Assembly (NCBI GenBank): GCA_022562375.1
Contig: JADFPK010000014.1
Coordinates: 1 to 16,171, forward strand
Source of the DNA: Pseudomonadota bacterium
GTDB taxonomy: Bacteria > Pseudomonadota > Alphaproteobacteria > SMXQ01
DNA length: 16,171 nucleotides
Direction of reading: 5' to 3'
In this document: in pieces, positions 1 through 7,963 of the stretch
Numbering within the stretch: position 1 is the first letter of the stretch
How the letters are laid out: each line of letters starts with the position of its first letter
Notes under the pieces: model-generated
What the model was told of the DNA's origin: nothing
Database searches by the model: none
What the model saw: only the letters and a program-made list of their open reading frames with translations
Made by a program: the position numbers and the translations under genes

Positions 1-576
1 CCAGAAATCGTAAAGCACCCACAGGATCGAGCAGACGACGAGGATCTCCAGCATCGTCGGGATGATGTTGAACAGCATGAAGGCGAGGACGAACTCGATC
101 CCCTTGGTGCCGCGCTCGATCGCCCGGCTCAAGCCGCCGGTCTGGCGGTCGAGATGGTATCGCAGCGACAGCGCGTGCAGATGGCGAAAGACCTGAAGCG
201 CCACGGTGCGGATCGCCCGCTGGGTGACCTTGGCGAAGACCGCGTCGCGCAGCTCGCCGAAGGCCACCGAAAGCAGCCTGAGCAGCCCGTAGGCGCCGAT
301 CAGGCCAAGCGGCAGCGCCAGGACCTGCCCGGCTTCGGCGTCGAGCGCATCCACGGCGCCCTTATAGAGGATCGGCAAATAGACATTGGCCGACATGGCG
401 CCGACCAGCAGGATGAGCGCCCCCACCACCCGGGCGCGCAACTCGAACGAGTTCGCCGTCCACAGATATGACATCAGCGATCCGAGCGCCGAGAAATCGA
501 AGCGCGCCGTCGGTCTGCCCCGGGGCCCGCCCGGCTTCGGATCGGGCTTCGGCGTCGAAGCGGTCTCCGCCGTCAT
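1..576 (-). CDS. Atm1/ABCB7-type ABC exporter, N-terminal part (cut by window edge)
   Basis: The reading frame stays open from the ATG at 576 to the window edge, giving the first 192 residues of a permease-ATPase fusion. After a Pro/Gly-rich cytoplasmic N-terminus, hydrophobic segments lie at about residues 50-70, 86-104 and 160-188. Between them is the loop FRHLHALSLRYHLDRQTGG (130-148), running on to LSRAIERG, which is characteristic of the Atm1/ABCB7/HMT1 family. Members of that family export glutathione- or sulfur-linked compounds and affect Fe-S cluster or metal homeostasis; the substrate here cannot be told. A GGGAGGG Shine-Dalgarno about 6-7 nt upstream supports the ATG. The ATPase half lies outside the window. 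The gene is separated from soxG by about 170 bp and is probably a separate unit. Family assignment is confident; no gene symbol is given because naming varies. Confidence 0.88.
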   Translation of the reverse strand, partial: MTAETASTPKPDPKPGGPRGRPTARFDFSALGSLMSYLWTANSFELRARVVGALILLVGAMSANVYLPILYKGAVDALDAEAGQVLALPLGLIGAYGLLRLLSVAFGELRDAVFAKVTQRAIRTVALQVFRHLHALSLRYHLDRQTGGLSRAIERGTKGIEFVLAFMLFNIIPTMLEILVVCSILWVLYDFW

Positions 577-712
577 CTCAAGCCCTCCCGGCCCGGGGGG
601 TCTGTCGCTTGATCCTGCCCATCATCTTATCGATCCTCTAGTCCAGGGATGCATCGGTGAATGTCAAAGAACAGGCCCTCGCCAGGACACCTCCGTCGGC
701 CACCGACTTCAT

Positions 713-740
713 TTGCCGCTCCATCGCACCGGAGTGGCAA
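713..740. other. Inverted repeat (hairpin) in the soxG-exporter gap
   Basis: Arms TTGCCGCTCC and GGAGTGGCAA flank an 8-nt loop. The arms pair over 10 bp with one G-T pair on the plus strand, which is an A/C mismatch on the minus strand. The hairpin lies 8-35 bp downstream of the soxG stop, where a terminator for soxBDAG would be expected. It has no following T-tract on the minus strand, so intrinsic termination is uncertain. The remainder of 577-747 shows nothing recognisable apart from the Shine-Dalgarno of the exporter gene. Confidence 0.35.
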
Positions 741-747
741 TCGATCG

Positions 748-1359
748 TCAGTGTGAGGCGCCCGTTCGATCCAGAGGGCTGGAGTCACCCTCGAATTCAC
801 CTCCCGCGATGGCGAGAAAATTCCAGACGAATTGCGCGAATGAACGCATGATTTCCAATCGATAGTGCTCTCTCTCAAGCCTCATCAGAACAATTTCGGC
901 TTTGTCCAGGATGGTTCGGGCGCATCCGCCAATCGGCAAATTGTCGAGGTCGAGCGGACAACCCGAGTTCAACGCCAATGCCGCTAGCGGACCGGAAACG
1001 TCGATCCCGACGGTGCGATGGCCGACATCGACGAGACTATGGGTGGTGTGTTCACCTAGCTTCGCGAAACGCGCGGCGATTGCTTCTCCCTCATCTTCCG
1101 GGGCCAGCAACAGCCACTCATCCGGCCCCAGGCATAGCGCTGTCTTCCCGGCTGTCGATGACATGTCACCGATCTTTGCCGGAAGATCCTGGCCAAAAGC
1201 CGCGGTAGCTTTTGCCAGGTTCTTTTTGGCGATGCGCAAACTGAGGCGGGTGCAATCGCCTACGGGACGCATGGCCAGCATCGGCCCTGGTCCGGCGGCA
1301 AAAGCGGCGCCATCGAGCGGATGGGACGGCTCGGCGACAACGTCGAATTCATCAGACAT
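748..1359 (-). CDS. soxG: Sarcosine oxidase subunit gamma (SoxG)
   Basis: This 203-residue protein is the last gene of soxBDAG. SoxG is the small accessory subunit of heterotetrameric sarcosine oxidase and resembles part of the folate-binding (GcvT-like) fold. The enzyme oxidises sarcosine to glycine, passing the methyl carbon to tetrahydrofolate as 5,10-methylene-THF and producing H2O2. Family-like stretches are LCLGPDEWLLLAP (around 96-108), HSLVDVGHRTVGIDVSGP (around 127-144) and LNSGCPLDL. The ATG at 1359 overlaps the 3' end of soxA by 8 bp, which implies translational coupling. Length is normal for the family. The call rests on these motifs and on position, as the family is weakly conserved. 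Confidence 0.9.
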   Translation of the reverse strand: MSDEFDVVAEPSHPLDGAAFAAGPGPMLAMRPVGDCTRLSLRIAKKNLAKATAAFGQDLPAKIGDMSSTAGKTALCLGPDEWLLLAPEDEGEAIAARFAKLGEHTTHSLVDVGHRTVGIDVSGPLAALALNSGCPLDLDNLPIGGCARTILDKAEIVLMRLEREHYRLEIMRSFAQFVWNFLAIAGGEFEGDSSPLDRTGASH

Positions 1360-4306
1360 TCAGCCGCTCCCCATCGGCGTCATAGAAGACGGGTTCGACA
1401 ACCCTGACCGGGTGGAGTCCGTCCCCCATGGGAACGTAGAGTTCCTCGCCCATTCGCGCCCGTCCGCCTTCGACAACGGCCAGGGCAATGGAATTTTGCA
1501 GGGTTTCGCTCCAATATGACGAGGTGACGTGGCCGATCATTTCTACCGGTGGCGACAGAGTTTTCGTGGCGACAATTTGCGCCCCCTCCTCAAGGACGTA
1601 TTTTGGATCGCCGGTCAACAACCCGACCAGTTGTTTACGGCTTGATTCCAGCATATCGGGGCGAACCAGTGAACGCATGCCGACAAAGTCATGTTTCTTC
1701 CTGCCGATCGCCCATGCCATCCCCACATCGTCGGGCGTTTGCGTGCCATCGGTTTCCTGGCCGACGATGATGTAGCCCTTTTCGGCCCTGAGCACATGCA
1801 CGGTCTCCGTGCCATAGGGCACGATATCGTATTTGGCGCCCGCATCGATCAAGCGCTGCCAAACGGCGAGACCGTGGCCCGACGGCACGTTGATCTCGAA
1901 ACCCAGCTCGCCGGTGAAACTGACCCGGAACAGCCGGGTCGGCAGGCCGAAGATACGCCCCTCGCGGATCCCCATATGAGGAAAGGCCTCTTTGCTTAGA
2001 TCGATCCCCTCGACGAACGGCTCGATCAGCTTACGCACATTCGGGCCGTTGAGCGCGATCACCGCCCATTGTTCGGTGATCGAGGTCAGCCAGACATCGA
2101 GGTCCGGCCATTCGGTTTGCAGGAAATCTTCCATGCTCGCCATGACCCTGGGCGCGCCACCGGTGGTGGTCGTGACATGGAAACGGTCTTCGGCCAAACG
2201 GCCGACGACGCCATCATCGAAAATGTAGCCGTCTTCGCCCAACATCAGCCCATATCGGCAACGCCCGACGCCAAGCTTGGTCCACGGATTGGTATAGATG
2301 CGATTGAGAAACTCGGCGGCATCGGGTCCGACCACTTCGATCTTGCCCAGCGTGGAGGCATCCTGGATGCCGATGGACGTTCGCGTCGCCTTGCATTCGC
2401 GGGCGACGGCCCTATGCATGTCCTCGCCGGCTTGCGGAAAATACCGGGCCCGGCGCCAAAGGCTGACCGGTTCGAAGACGGCGCCGTGCTTTTCCGCCCA
2501 ACCGTCGATCGGGCTCTTGCGCGTCACATCGAACAGATCGCCCCGGCTGCGTCCGGCAAAGACGCCGAACGACGTCGGCGTATAAGGGGGACGAAAAGTC
2601 GTCAAGCCAACGTCTACGGTTGCCCGGCCAAGGGCCTCGGAAGCGATCGCCAGGCCGTTCAGGTTCGACGTCTTGCCCTGATCCGTGGCCATGCCGGTGG
2701 TGGTGTAGCGCTTGATGTGCTCGATCGAATGAAAGCCCTCGCCCACCGCCTGACGAACGTCCTTGGCGGTCACGTCGTTCTGGAAATCGACGAACGCCTT
2801 GATGCCGGCCGGATCGGCGGAGGCCGGAAGTTCACCGACGGAAATCCCCGAACAGGGCTCATCATTCGCTACCGTGTAGGCGCGGGATTCGCCGCCGCCG
2901 CCATCGTTCAAGGCCTCGGACAAGCGGAATCGGCCATCGCAGGCGCCGATGGATCGGGCGTTCTGGGCGTAAACGCCGGGCACATAGGCGCCGATGTCAT
3001 CGCGCCAGGACAGGGTTCCCCTGGATTGGGAAAAAAGATGAACGCTCGGCGTCCACCCGCCGCACATCAATAAGGCATCGCAACCGATCCGGCGGGCCGA
3101 TCCGGGAGACTCGACCGGAGTTACATTCACCGAGGAGACCCGCAACCGGCCCCGCGCCTGGGTCACGGTGTGTCCCGGCAAAACCTCTATTCCCAACCCC
3201 TCGGCCCGCTCGAGCAATGTGCGCGAGACATCCTTGCGGACGTCGATGATCGCTCCGACACCGATCCCGGCGGCGGCGAGGTCGAAGGCGGCCTGGTAGG
3301 CCGAATCATGGGAGGTGACGACCACCGGCCGATGGCCGACGATCACGCCATAGCGGTTGAGGTAGGTCCTGGCGGCGCCGGCGAGCATAATGCCGGGACG
3401 GTCATTGCCGGCAAAAACCAGCGGCCGTTCGATGGCGCCGGTCGCCAGAACGACCCGTTTGGCGCGGACCCGCCACATGCGTTCACGCGGCGCGTCCGGA
3501 GGCGGCGCCCCGATATGGTCGCTCAGCCGCTCGACCAGGCCGAGAAAATTCTGGTGATAATATCCGGCTACGGTGGTGCGTGTCAGAACGGTGACGTTGG
3601 CTCTTGCCGCTAATTTTGCCGCGGCGGTTGCCAGCCATGCCCAGGCATCTTCGCCGTCGATCCGGCAATAAGGGTCGGACAGCAAGCCGCCGCCGAGTTC
3701 CGATTGCTCATCGGCAAGAATGACTTTCGCGCCATTTTGCGAAGCCGCCAAGGCCGCCGCCAGCCCGGCGGGCCCGGCGCCGGCAATCAGCACATCACAG
3801 TGGGCGTAACGGCTGGCGTAGGAATCCGGATCACCCACGCGCGGCGCCCGGCCCAGCCCGGCGGATTTCCGGATGATCGGCTCGTAAATCCTGCGCCAGA
3901 AGGATTTCGGCCACATGAATGTCTTATAATAAAAGCCCGTCGACATGACCGGCCCGCCAAGGCCGTTCAGCGCGCCTAAATCCCATCGCAGCGACGGCCA
4001 GCAATGTTGGCTGTCCGCCTTTAAGCCCTCGAACAATTCCTGTGTCGTGGCGCGGGTGTTGGTGTCGTAACGGCCCGGTCCCCGATCGATGCCCACCAGC
4101 GCGTTGGATTCCTCGGACCCGGCCGACATGATGCCCCGGGGACGGTGATACTTGTAAGAGCGGCCAACGAAATGAACGCCGTTGGCCAGTAGCGCCGAAG
4201 CCAGGGTATCGCCATCGACGCCGGTATATTTCTGTCCGTCAAAGCTGAAAGAAACGGCAACCGTGCGCTCGATCCGCCCCCCCTTGGAAGTTCTGTAGGC
4301 GTTCAT
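1352..4306 (-). CDS. soxA: Sarcosine oxidase subunit alpha (SoxA)
   Basis: This 984-residue large subunit of heterotetrameric sarcosine oxidase has the usual family length. The N-terminus (about 11-100) is the ferredoxin-like domain, with GRSYKYHRPRGIMSAG. A dinucleotide-binding domain follows, with CDVLIAGAGPAGLAAALAA (GAGPAG at 176-181) and the downstream ATGAIERPLVFAGNDRPG segment; in this family it holds NAD+. The C-terminal third, from about 620, is a GcvT-like aminomethyltransferase domain that binds tetrahydrofolate, with VPYGTETVHVLRAEKGYIIVG near its centre. Sarcosine oxidation itself occurs at the FAD/FMN centres shared with SoxB. The ATG overlaps the soxD stop as ATGA. No frameshift or lost motif was seen. 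The protein is cytoplasmic. Confidence 0.97.
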   Translation of the reverse strand: MNAYRTSKGGRIERTVAVSFSFDGQKYTGVDGDTLASALLANGVHFVGRSYKYHRPRGIMSAGSEESNALVGIDRGPGRYDTNTRATTQELFEGLKADSQHCWPSLRWDLGALNGLGGPVMSTGFYYKTFMWPKSFWRRIYEPIIRKSAGLGRAPRVGDPDSYASRYAHCDVLIAGAGPAGLAAALAASQNGAKVILADEQSELGGGLLSDPYCRIDGEDAWAWLATAAAKLAARANVTVLTRTTVAGYYHQNFLGLVERLSDHIGAPPPDAPRERMWRVRAKRVVLATGAIERPLVFAGNDRPGIMLAGAARTYLNRYGVIVGHRPVVVTSHDSAYQAAFDLAAAGIGVGAIIDVRKDVSRTLLERAEGLGIEVLPGHTVTQARGRLRVSSVNVTPVESPGSARRIGCDALLMCGGWTPSVHLFSQSRGTLSWRDDIGAYVPGVYAQNARSIGACDGRFRLSEALNDGGGGESRAYTVANDEPCSGISVGELPASADPAGIKAFVDFQNDVTAKDVRQAVGEGFHSIEHIKRYTTTGMATDQGKTSNLNGLAIASEALGRATVDVGLTTFRPPYTPTSFGVFAGRSRGDLFDVTRKSPIDGWAEKHGAVFEPVSLWRRARYFPQAGEDMHRAVARECKATRTSIGIQDASTLGKIEVVGPDAAEFLNRIYTNPWTKLGVGRCRYGLMLGEDGYIFDDGVVGRLAEDRFHVTTTTGGAPRVMASMEDFLQTEWPDLDVWLTSITEQWAVIALNGPNVRKLIEPFVEGIDLSKEAFPHMGIREGRIFGLPTRLFRVSFTGELGFEINVPSGHGLAVWQRLIDAGAKYDIVPYGTETVHVLRAEKGYIIVGQETDGTQTPDDVGMAWAIGRKKHDFVGMRSLVRPDMLESSRKQLVGLLTGDPKYVLEEGAQIVATKTLSPPVEMIGHVTSSYWSETLQNSIALAVVEGGRARMGEELYVPMGDGLHPVRVVEPVFYDADGERLNV

Positions 4307-4605
4307 TTCTTGGCTTCCTCGATTTCAAGCTTGGTCGGGCGTGGTTTTCCAGCCTCGTATGTCATAACGAACTTGTCGCTGACGGTGTCCCGCACGGCAT
4401 TGAAATACCGCGCGCACCCATGAATGTGATACCAGCGTTCAAAATGTGTTCCACGCGGATTGGAACGGAGGAACAGGAAGGACTCCCATTCCGCGTCACT
4501 CAGGGCGGACGGATCACTGGGGCGCTCTATATGGGCCTCACCGGCGTAGGAAAACTCGACCTCGGCACGGTCCTGCTCACAGTATGGACATCTGATCAGT
4601 AGCAC
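4303..4605 (-). CDS. soxD: Sarcosine oxidase subunit delta (SoxD), GTG start
   Basis: This is the small zinc-binding subunit of heterotetrameric sarcosine oxidase. Read from the GTG at 4605 it has 100 residues and begins VLLIRCPYC, where the family normally begins MLLIxCPxC. The expected zinc ligands are Cys6, Cys9, His60 and Cys64 (in HIHGCARYF). An in-frame ATG at 4659 would add 18 residues unlike the family and would start inside soxB, so I prefer GTG. AAAGAGA lies about 8 nt upstream as a weak ribosome-binding site. The gap after the soxB stop is 22 bp, and the stop overlaps the soxA ATG by 4 bp. Confidence 0.93.
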   Translation of the reverse strand: MLLIRCPYCEQDRAEVEFSYAGEAHIERPSDPSALSDAEWESFLFLRSNPRGTHFERWYHIHGCARYFNAVRDTVSDKFVMTYEAGKPRPTKLEIEEAKK

Positions 4606-4627
4606 CGGCTTCGTCTCTTTGTGCGTT

Positions 4628-5881
4628 CTAGTTGGCGACGGCGGCGGCCGCCGCTTCATCGATCAATCGTCCGGTGCGGAAACGCTCCATCGTAAAGGGG
4701 GCGTTGATCGGATGGGGTTCGTCCTTGGCGACGGTCCAGGCCAGAAGATGGGCCGCACCCGGCGTCGCCTTGAATCCGCCGGTGCCCCAACCGCCATTGA
4801 GGTACAGACCCGGAACCGGCGTCTTGGCGAGTATCGGCGAACGGTCCGGCGTGATATCGACCGTCCCGCCCCAATGACGCAACATGCGCAGGCGGATGAA
4901 AATCGGAAACAGTTCGCAAATGGCGGCAACGGTGTGCTCGATCGAGTGCAACGGTCCCCCTTGCGAGTAGGACTGGTATTGATCGGTGCCCGCGCCGATG
5001 ACCAACTCGCCCTTGTCGGACTGGTTGATGTAAGCGTGGACGGTGTTGGACAGCACCACACACGGGAAGGCCGGCGCGATCGGCTCCGAGACCAGGGCCT
5101 GCAAGGGAAAACATTCTATCGGCACCCGAAGACCCGCCATGTTCATCAACAGGGAGGAATGGGCGGCCGCGCAGACCGCAATTTTTTTTGCGCCGATGGG
5201 GCCGCGAGACGTCTCGACGCCGGTTACCCGGCCGTCCGGCGCCCGGCGGATGGCCGTTACCGCGCAGTTCTCGATGATATCGACGCCGCGGGCCGCCGCC
5301 GCCCGGGCATAGCCCCAGGCCACCGCATCGTGGCGCGCCACCCCGCCGCGCCTTTGCAACGCCGCCCCCATCACCGGATAGCGCGCCGTCGAGGAAATAT
5401 TCAGCGGCGGGCAAAACGCCTTCGCCTGTTCCGGGCTCAGCCATTGGTTGTCGACCCCGTTAAGGCGATTGGCATGGATGTGACGCTTGAAAACCTGCAC
5501 CTCATGGACCGTGTGGGCCAGCATCATCACGCCGCGCTGCGAGAACATGACGTTGTAGTTGATGTCCTGGCTCAACCCTTCCCAGAGGTCGAGCGCGTGA
5601 TCGTAAAGCCGGGCGCTTTCGTCATAAAGATAATTGGACCGGATAATCGTCGTGTTCCGGCCCGTGTTGCCGCCGCCCAGCCAGCCTTTTTCGAGCACCG
5701 CGACATTGGTGATGCCGTGGTCCCGGGCCAGATAATAGGCGGCGCCCAGGCCGTGCCCGCCGGCGCCGATGATGATCACGTCGTAGCCGCTTTTCGGCAC
5801 CGGCTTGGCCCATTGCTGGGGCCAGTCCTTGTCGGCGCCAAAGGCTTTCCGAACCAGGGTGAGAAAGGAAAAGTGGGTCAT
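4628..5881 (-). CDS. soxB: Sarcosine oxidase subunit beta (SoxB)
   Basis: This is the catalytic FAD-dependent subunit, 417 residues from the ATG at 5881, normal for the family. The FAD Rossmann motif is YDVIIIGAGGHGLGAAYYLA (33-52), followed by EKGWLGGGNTGRNT (64-77). VARHDAVAWG (181-190) contains His184, matching the histidine that carries covalent FMN in characterised heterotetrameric enzymes. GWGTGGFKATPG near the C-terminus is the second flavin-binding signature. The reading frame stays open upstream to a TTG at 6109, but those 76 residues come from a decayed serB gene and are not part of SoxB. MTHFSFLTLVRKAF is the usual SoxB start. First gene of soxBDAG. No strong Shine-Dalgarno was found. 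Confidence 0.97.
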   Translation of the reverse strand: MTHFSFLTLVRKAFGADKDWPQQWAKPVPKSGYDVIIIGAGGHGLGAAYYLARDHGITNVAVLEKGWLGGGNTGRNTTIIRSNYLYDESARLYDHALDLWEGLSQDINYNVMFSQRGVMMLAHTVHEVQVFKRHIHANRLNGVDNQWLSPEQAKAFCPPLNISSTARYPVMGAALQRRGGVARHDAVAWGYARAAAARGVDIIENCAVTAIRRAPDGRVTGVETSRGPIGAKKIAVCAAAHSSLLMNMAGLRVPIECFPLQALVSEPIAPAFPCVVLSNTVHAYINQSDKGELVIGAGTDQYQSYSQGGPLHSIEHTVAAICELFPIFIRLRMLRHWGGTVDITPDRSPILAKTPVPGLYLNGGWGTGGFKATPGAAHLLAWTVAKDEPHPINAPFTMERFRTGRLIDEAAAAAVAN

Positions 5882-5886
5882 GGTTT

Positions 5887-6175
5887 CTATGAAAGCACGA
5901 ATTCCGCCTTGCGGAACCCCTGGATATACAAAAGGGCCGTCAGGTCGCCATGATCGATGCAGGCATTCGCCTGTTCTCTTAGGGAGTCGGAACCGTGGAA
6001 GGCGACGCGCGATGCCGGCCGCCTTGACCATATTTATATCGTTGGCCCCGTCGCCGACGGCGAGCACGTCGGAAGGCAGCAAACCTTTTTCATCGCACAA
6101 CCGGGTCAAGACATTCAGTTTCGCGGTTCGCCCGAGGATCGGCTCCCGAACCTTTCCCGTCGGTTTCCCGTTTAT
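5887..6175 (-). pseudogene. serB: serB (phosphoserine phosphatase) 3' relic, frameshifted
   Basis: Only the C-terminal third of a SerB-type HAD phosphatase remains. In the first frame one reads NGKPTGKVREPILGRTAKL, then LAVGDGANDINMVKAAGI, the GDGAND motif of SerB. Just after AAGI the match moves by one base (a G to C rich GCGCGTCGCC stretch near 6003-6010) to another frame, giving VAFH, then DHGDLTALLYIQGFRKAEF and a TAG at 5889-5887. These match the normal SerB C-terminus in order. The N-terminal HAD part, with the catalytic DxDxT, is absent, since the oppositely oriented GntR gene begins at once. A sequencing error could explain the frameshift but not the missing 5' part. The relic ends 5 bp before soxB and adds a spurious extension to that frame. 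The upstream boundary is approximate. Confidence 0.88.
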
Positions 6176-6202
6176 TGACTCGCAGCGCCGCTAAACTATA
6201 GA
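6175..6202 (+). promoter_or_regulatory. Sigma70-like promoter of the GntR gene
   Basis: TTGACT (6175-6180) and TATAGA (6197-6202) are separated by 16 bp. Transcription should start near 6208-6211, that is at or next to the most upstream ATG of the regulator. The two palindromic operators then fall at roughly +14 and +38, so a bound repressor would block initiation or early elongation. The match is unusually good for a GC-rich genome. It is a prediction from sequence only. Confidence 0.6.
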
Positions 6203-6210
6203 GTCCGGCG

Positions 6211-7023
6211 ATGAATAGGGCCTGGACTATACCACAGACGATCCACTGGTCTACACCAGATGAACCGCCGAAATCGTTGGACCGCAAGGTTTCGCACTAC
6301 ATGCGTTTCCGGGACCATTTTGCGGCAATGATCGAGGCGGGCACGCTGACTCCGGGTGACAAGCTTCCGCCGGAACGGACTTTGGCCGAGGAATTTTCCA
6401 TCACCCGGGTGACCGCGCGCCAGGCATTGATGCGGATGGAGGCCGAAGGCCTGATCTTTCGCGAGGAACGGCGCGGATGGTTCGTCTCGCCGCCCCGCAT
6501 CCGTTACGATCCGACCGCCAACACCAGCTTTACCGAAAGTATTGCCGAGCAGGGCCGGGTGGCCGGCACGACCGTCCTGTCCAAGCAACAGGTCGCCGCT
6601 TCCCGGTGGGAATGCTCCCATCTGGGTTGTGCCATCGGCGACCCCATCTATGTCATCAGCCGCCTCAGGACGGTCGATGGGCGGGCCGTATTGGTTGAAC
6701 GAATTCATATCAAGGCGAAGCGTTGTCCGGGTCTTCTGGATTGGCCGCTCGATCAATCGATGACCGATTTGATGTCGCGGAAATACGGCATTATCGAGCA
6801 TCGGGCACGGATCAATATGCGTCCGACGGCGCTATCGGAGACCCTGGCCAAAGCGCTTGGAGTCGCTGTCGGAACGCCGAGTCTTTACCTGTCGCGCGCC
6901 ATTCTCGATCAATTCAACGAGGTGGTTGAGTTCGATCAGGAATTTTGGCGTCACGATGCCATCGAAATCTGCGTCTCGGCGGCGGCAAGGTCCGGGAAAA
7001 CGCCAACGAATAGAGTCATGTAG
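6211..7023 (+). CDS. GntR-family regulator, HutC/UTRA subfamily
   Basis: A 270-residue transcription regulator. The winged-helix GntR domain covers about 25-95, with [19 protein letters not shown] and the recognition region [24 protein letters not shown] effector-binding domain follows (about 115-260), typical of HutC/PhnF/FarR-type sensors of small metabolites. The coordinates use the longest frame (ATG 6211), but the predicted promoter puts the transcript start at about 6210 and two operators lie inside the first 16 codons. The true start is therefore probably TTG 6277, or ATG 6301 with AAGG at 6286-6289, unless the mRNA is leaderless. The domain begins near residue 25, which fits TTG best. 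It stands 5 bp before the transporter ATPase gene and probably represses itself and the transporter. The effector may be sarcosine or the transported substrate, but this is inference. Confidence 0.9.
   Translation: MNRAWTIPQTIHWSTPDEPPKSLDRKVSHYMRFRDHFAAMIEAGTLTPGDKLPPERTLAEEFSITRVTARQALMRMEAEGLIFREERRGWFVSPPRIRYDPTANTSFTESIAEQGRVAGTTVLSKQQVAASRWECSHLGCAIGDPIYVISRLRTVDGRAVLVERIHIKAKRCPGLLDWPLDQSMTDLMSRKYGIIEHRARINMRPTALSETLAKALGVAVGTPSLYLSRAILDQFNEVVEFDQEFWRHDAIEICVSAAARSGKTPTNRVM
6223..6234. promoter_or_regulatory. Candidate GntR operator 1
   Basis: TGGACTATACCA has outer half-sites TGG and CCA and shares TATACCA with the perfect palindrome at 7863-7874. It lies just downstream of the predicted regulator promoter. 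On the minus strand it contains TATAGT (6231-6226), which could serve as a -10 element toward the sox operon with GTAGAC (6254-6249) 17 bp upstream; that divergent promoter is only a suggestion. Confidence 0.55.
6246..6259. promoter_or_regulatory. Candidate GntR operator 2
   Basis: CTGGTCTACACCAG has perfect 5-bp arms (CTGGT/ACCAG). Its centre is about 24 bp from that of operator 1, slightly over two helical turns, so two dimers could bind on roughly the same face. It resembles the TGGTnTAnACCA type of site bound by HutC/UTRA-family GntR proteins. Confidence 0.6.
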
Positions 7024-7028
7024 AGCGG

Positions 7029-7793
7029 ATGCACGAAATGCCGGAGCAGACGCCGATCGTCGTGGTCAACGATATCTGCAAGACGTTCAAAATCCCGGGG
7101 CGTCCGCCCATCCATGCGTTGCGGAATGTCACCAACCACGTGGATAAGGGAGAAGTCCTGGTTGTGATCGGGCCGAGCGGGTCGGGAAAAAGCACCTTCC
7201 TGCGCGCACTCAACGGACTCGAAACGGTGGACAGCGGCACCATCGTCATCGACGGCGTTGAGTTGACCAGTTCCAAGACCGACCTCAATAAGTTACGCCA
7301 GGGTGTCGGCATGGTCTTCCAGCATTTCAACCTGTTTCAGCATAAGACGGCGCTGGAGAACATCACCATGCCGCAAATGGTCGTCCTCAAGCGCACGCGG
7401 GAGGAAGCCGAAAAAATCGGCCACGGGCTGCTCGACCGGGTCGGCATCGGCGACAGGGGGGACAACTACCCGAGCGAGCTTTCCGGCGGACAGCAGCAAC
7501 GCGTCGCCATCGCCCGTTCGCTGGCGATGACACCCAAGGTCATGCTGTTCGACGAGGTGACGTCGGCGCTCGACCCGGAAACGGTCGGCGGCGTTCTCGA
7601 CCTGATGAAGGAGTTGGCCGCCGACGGAACAACCATGGTCGTCGTTACCCACGAGATGGGTTTCGCCCGCGAGGCCGGCGACCGGGTCATCTTCATGGAC
7701 GAGGGCGCGATCATCGAGGAAGGCACGCCCGAGGCGGTTTTCGACAATCCGAGGCATGAACGCACGCAATTGTTCCTCAGCCAGATCCTTTAG
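7029..7793 (+). CDS. Polar amino-acid ABC transporter, ATP-binding protein
   Basis: A 254-residue ATPase of the GlnQ/HisP (PAAT) type that powers uptake through the permeases encoded downstream. All motifs are intact: Walker [10 protein letters not shown] (48-56), Q-loop VFQHFNLF (Gln98), signature LSGGQQQR (151-158), Walker B VMLFDE (171-176) and switch His208 in VVTHEM. The D-loop region reads [10 protein letters not shown] rather than DEPTSALDPE, a known variant in this family. ATG 7029 lies 5 bp after the regulator stop. ATG 7038, with GAGCGG 9 nt upstream, has the better ribosome-binding site and may be the true start. It is co-transcribed with the regulator, but the binding-protein gene after it has its own operator and likely promoter. 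Confidence 0.95.
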   Translation: MHEMPEQTPIVVVNDICKTFKIPGRPPIHALRNVTNHVDKGEVLVVIGPSGSGKSTFLRALNGLETVDSGTIVIDGVELTSSKTDLNKLRQGVGMVFQHFNLFQHKTALENITMPQMVVLKRTREEAEKIGHGLLDRVGIGDRGDNYPSELSGGQQQRVAIARSLAMTPKVMLFDEVTSALDPETVGGVLDLMKELAADGTTMVVVTHEMGFAREAGDRVIFMDEGAIIEEGTPEAVFDNPRHERTQLFLSQIL

Positions 7794-7819
7794 AGTAGTA
7801 TCCAACCACCCAGAACGAG

Positions 7820-7848
7820 TTCTCAAGGCTGGTGTTATTCGGTATAGG
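7820..7848 (+). promoter_or_regulatory. Possible promoter before the binding-protein gene
   Basis: TTCTCA (7820-7825) and TATAGG (7843-7848) are spaced by 17 bp, each matching the sigma70 consensus at four of six positions. The predicted start near 7855 puts the perfect palindrome 7863-7874 at about +8 to +20, much as at the regulator promoter. The match is weak, and the similar layout at both sites is the main support. Confidence 0.35.
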
Positions 7849-7862
7849 CCATGATCATCAGT

Positions 7863-7874
7863 TGGTATATACCA
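7863..7874. promoter_or_regulatory. Candidate GntR operator 3 (perfect palindrome)
   Basis: TGGTATATACCA is a perfect 12-bp inverted repeat in the 170-bp gap between the ATPase and binding-protein genes. It is the best-conserved member of the set at 6223-6234 and 6246-6259. This suggests that the regulator separately controls the most highly expressed transporter component. A half-site-like GGTATAGGCC lies about 20 bp upstream at 7841-7850. Confidence 0.65.
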
Positions 7875-7963
7875 GTTGGGCTGAAAACTCGGAAACCCCC
7901 CTGGCGAAGGCGGCCAAAGCGCCGCCAGCAGCGGGAGTCAACGATCAAAGGGAGACCAGAGAA

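Noticed and set aside
2069..3073. Long plus-strand open frame (334 codons) opposite soxA
   Set aside because: It is fully antisense to the well-supported soxA, is rich in Arg, Gly and His, and resembles no family; it is a by-product of GC-rich codon use.
4619..5953. Plus-strand open frame of 444 codons opposite soxB
   Set aside because: It is entirely antisense to soxB and soxB upstream DNA, with composition typical of an antisense frame and no motif.
5882..6109. SoxB starting at TTG 6109 (493 residues)
   Set aside because: The extra 76 residues are a SerB fragment and its out-of-frame continuation; family alignment supports the ATG at 5881.
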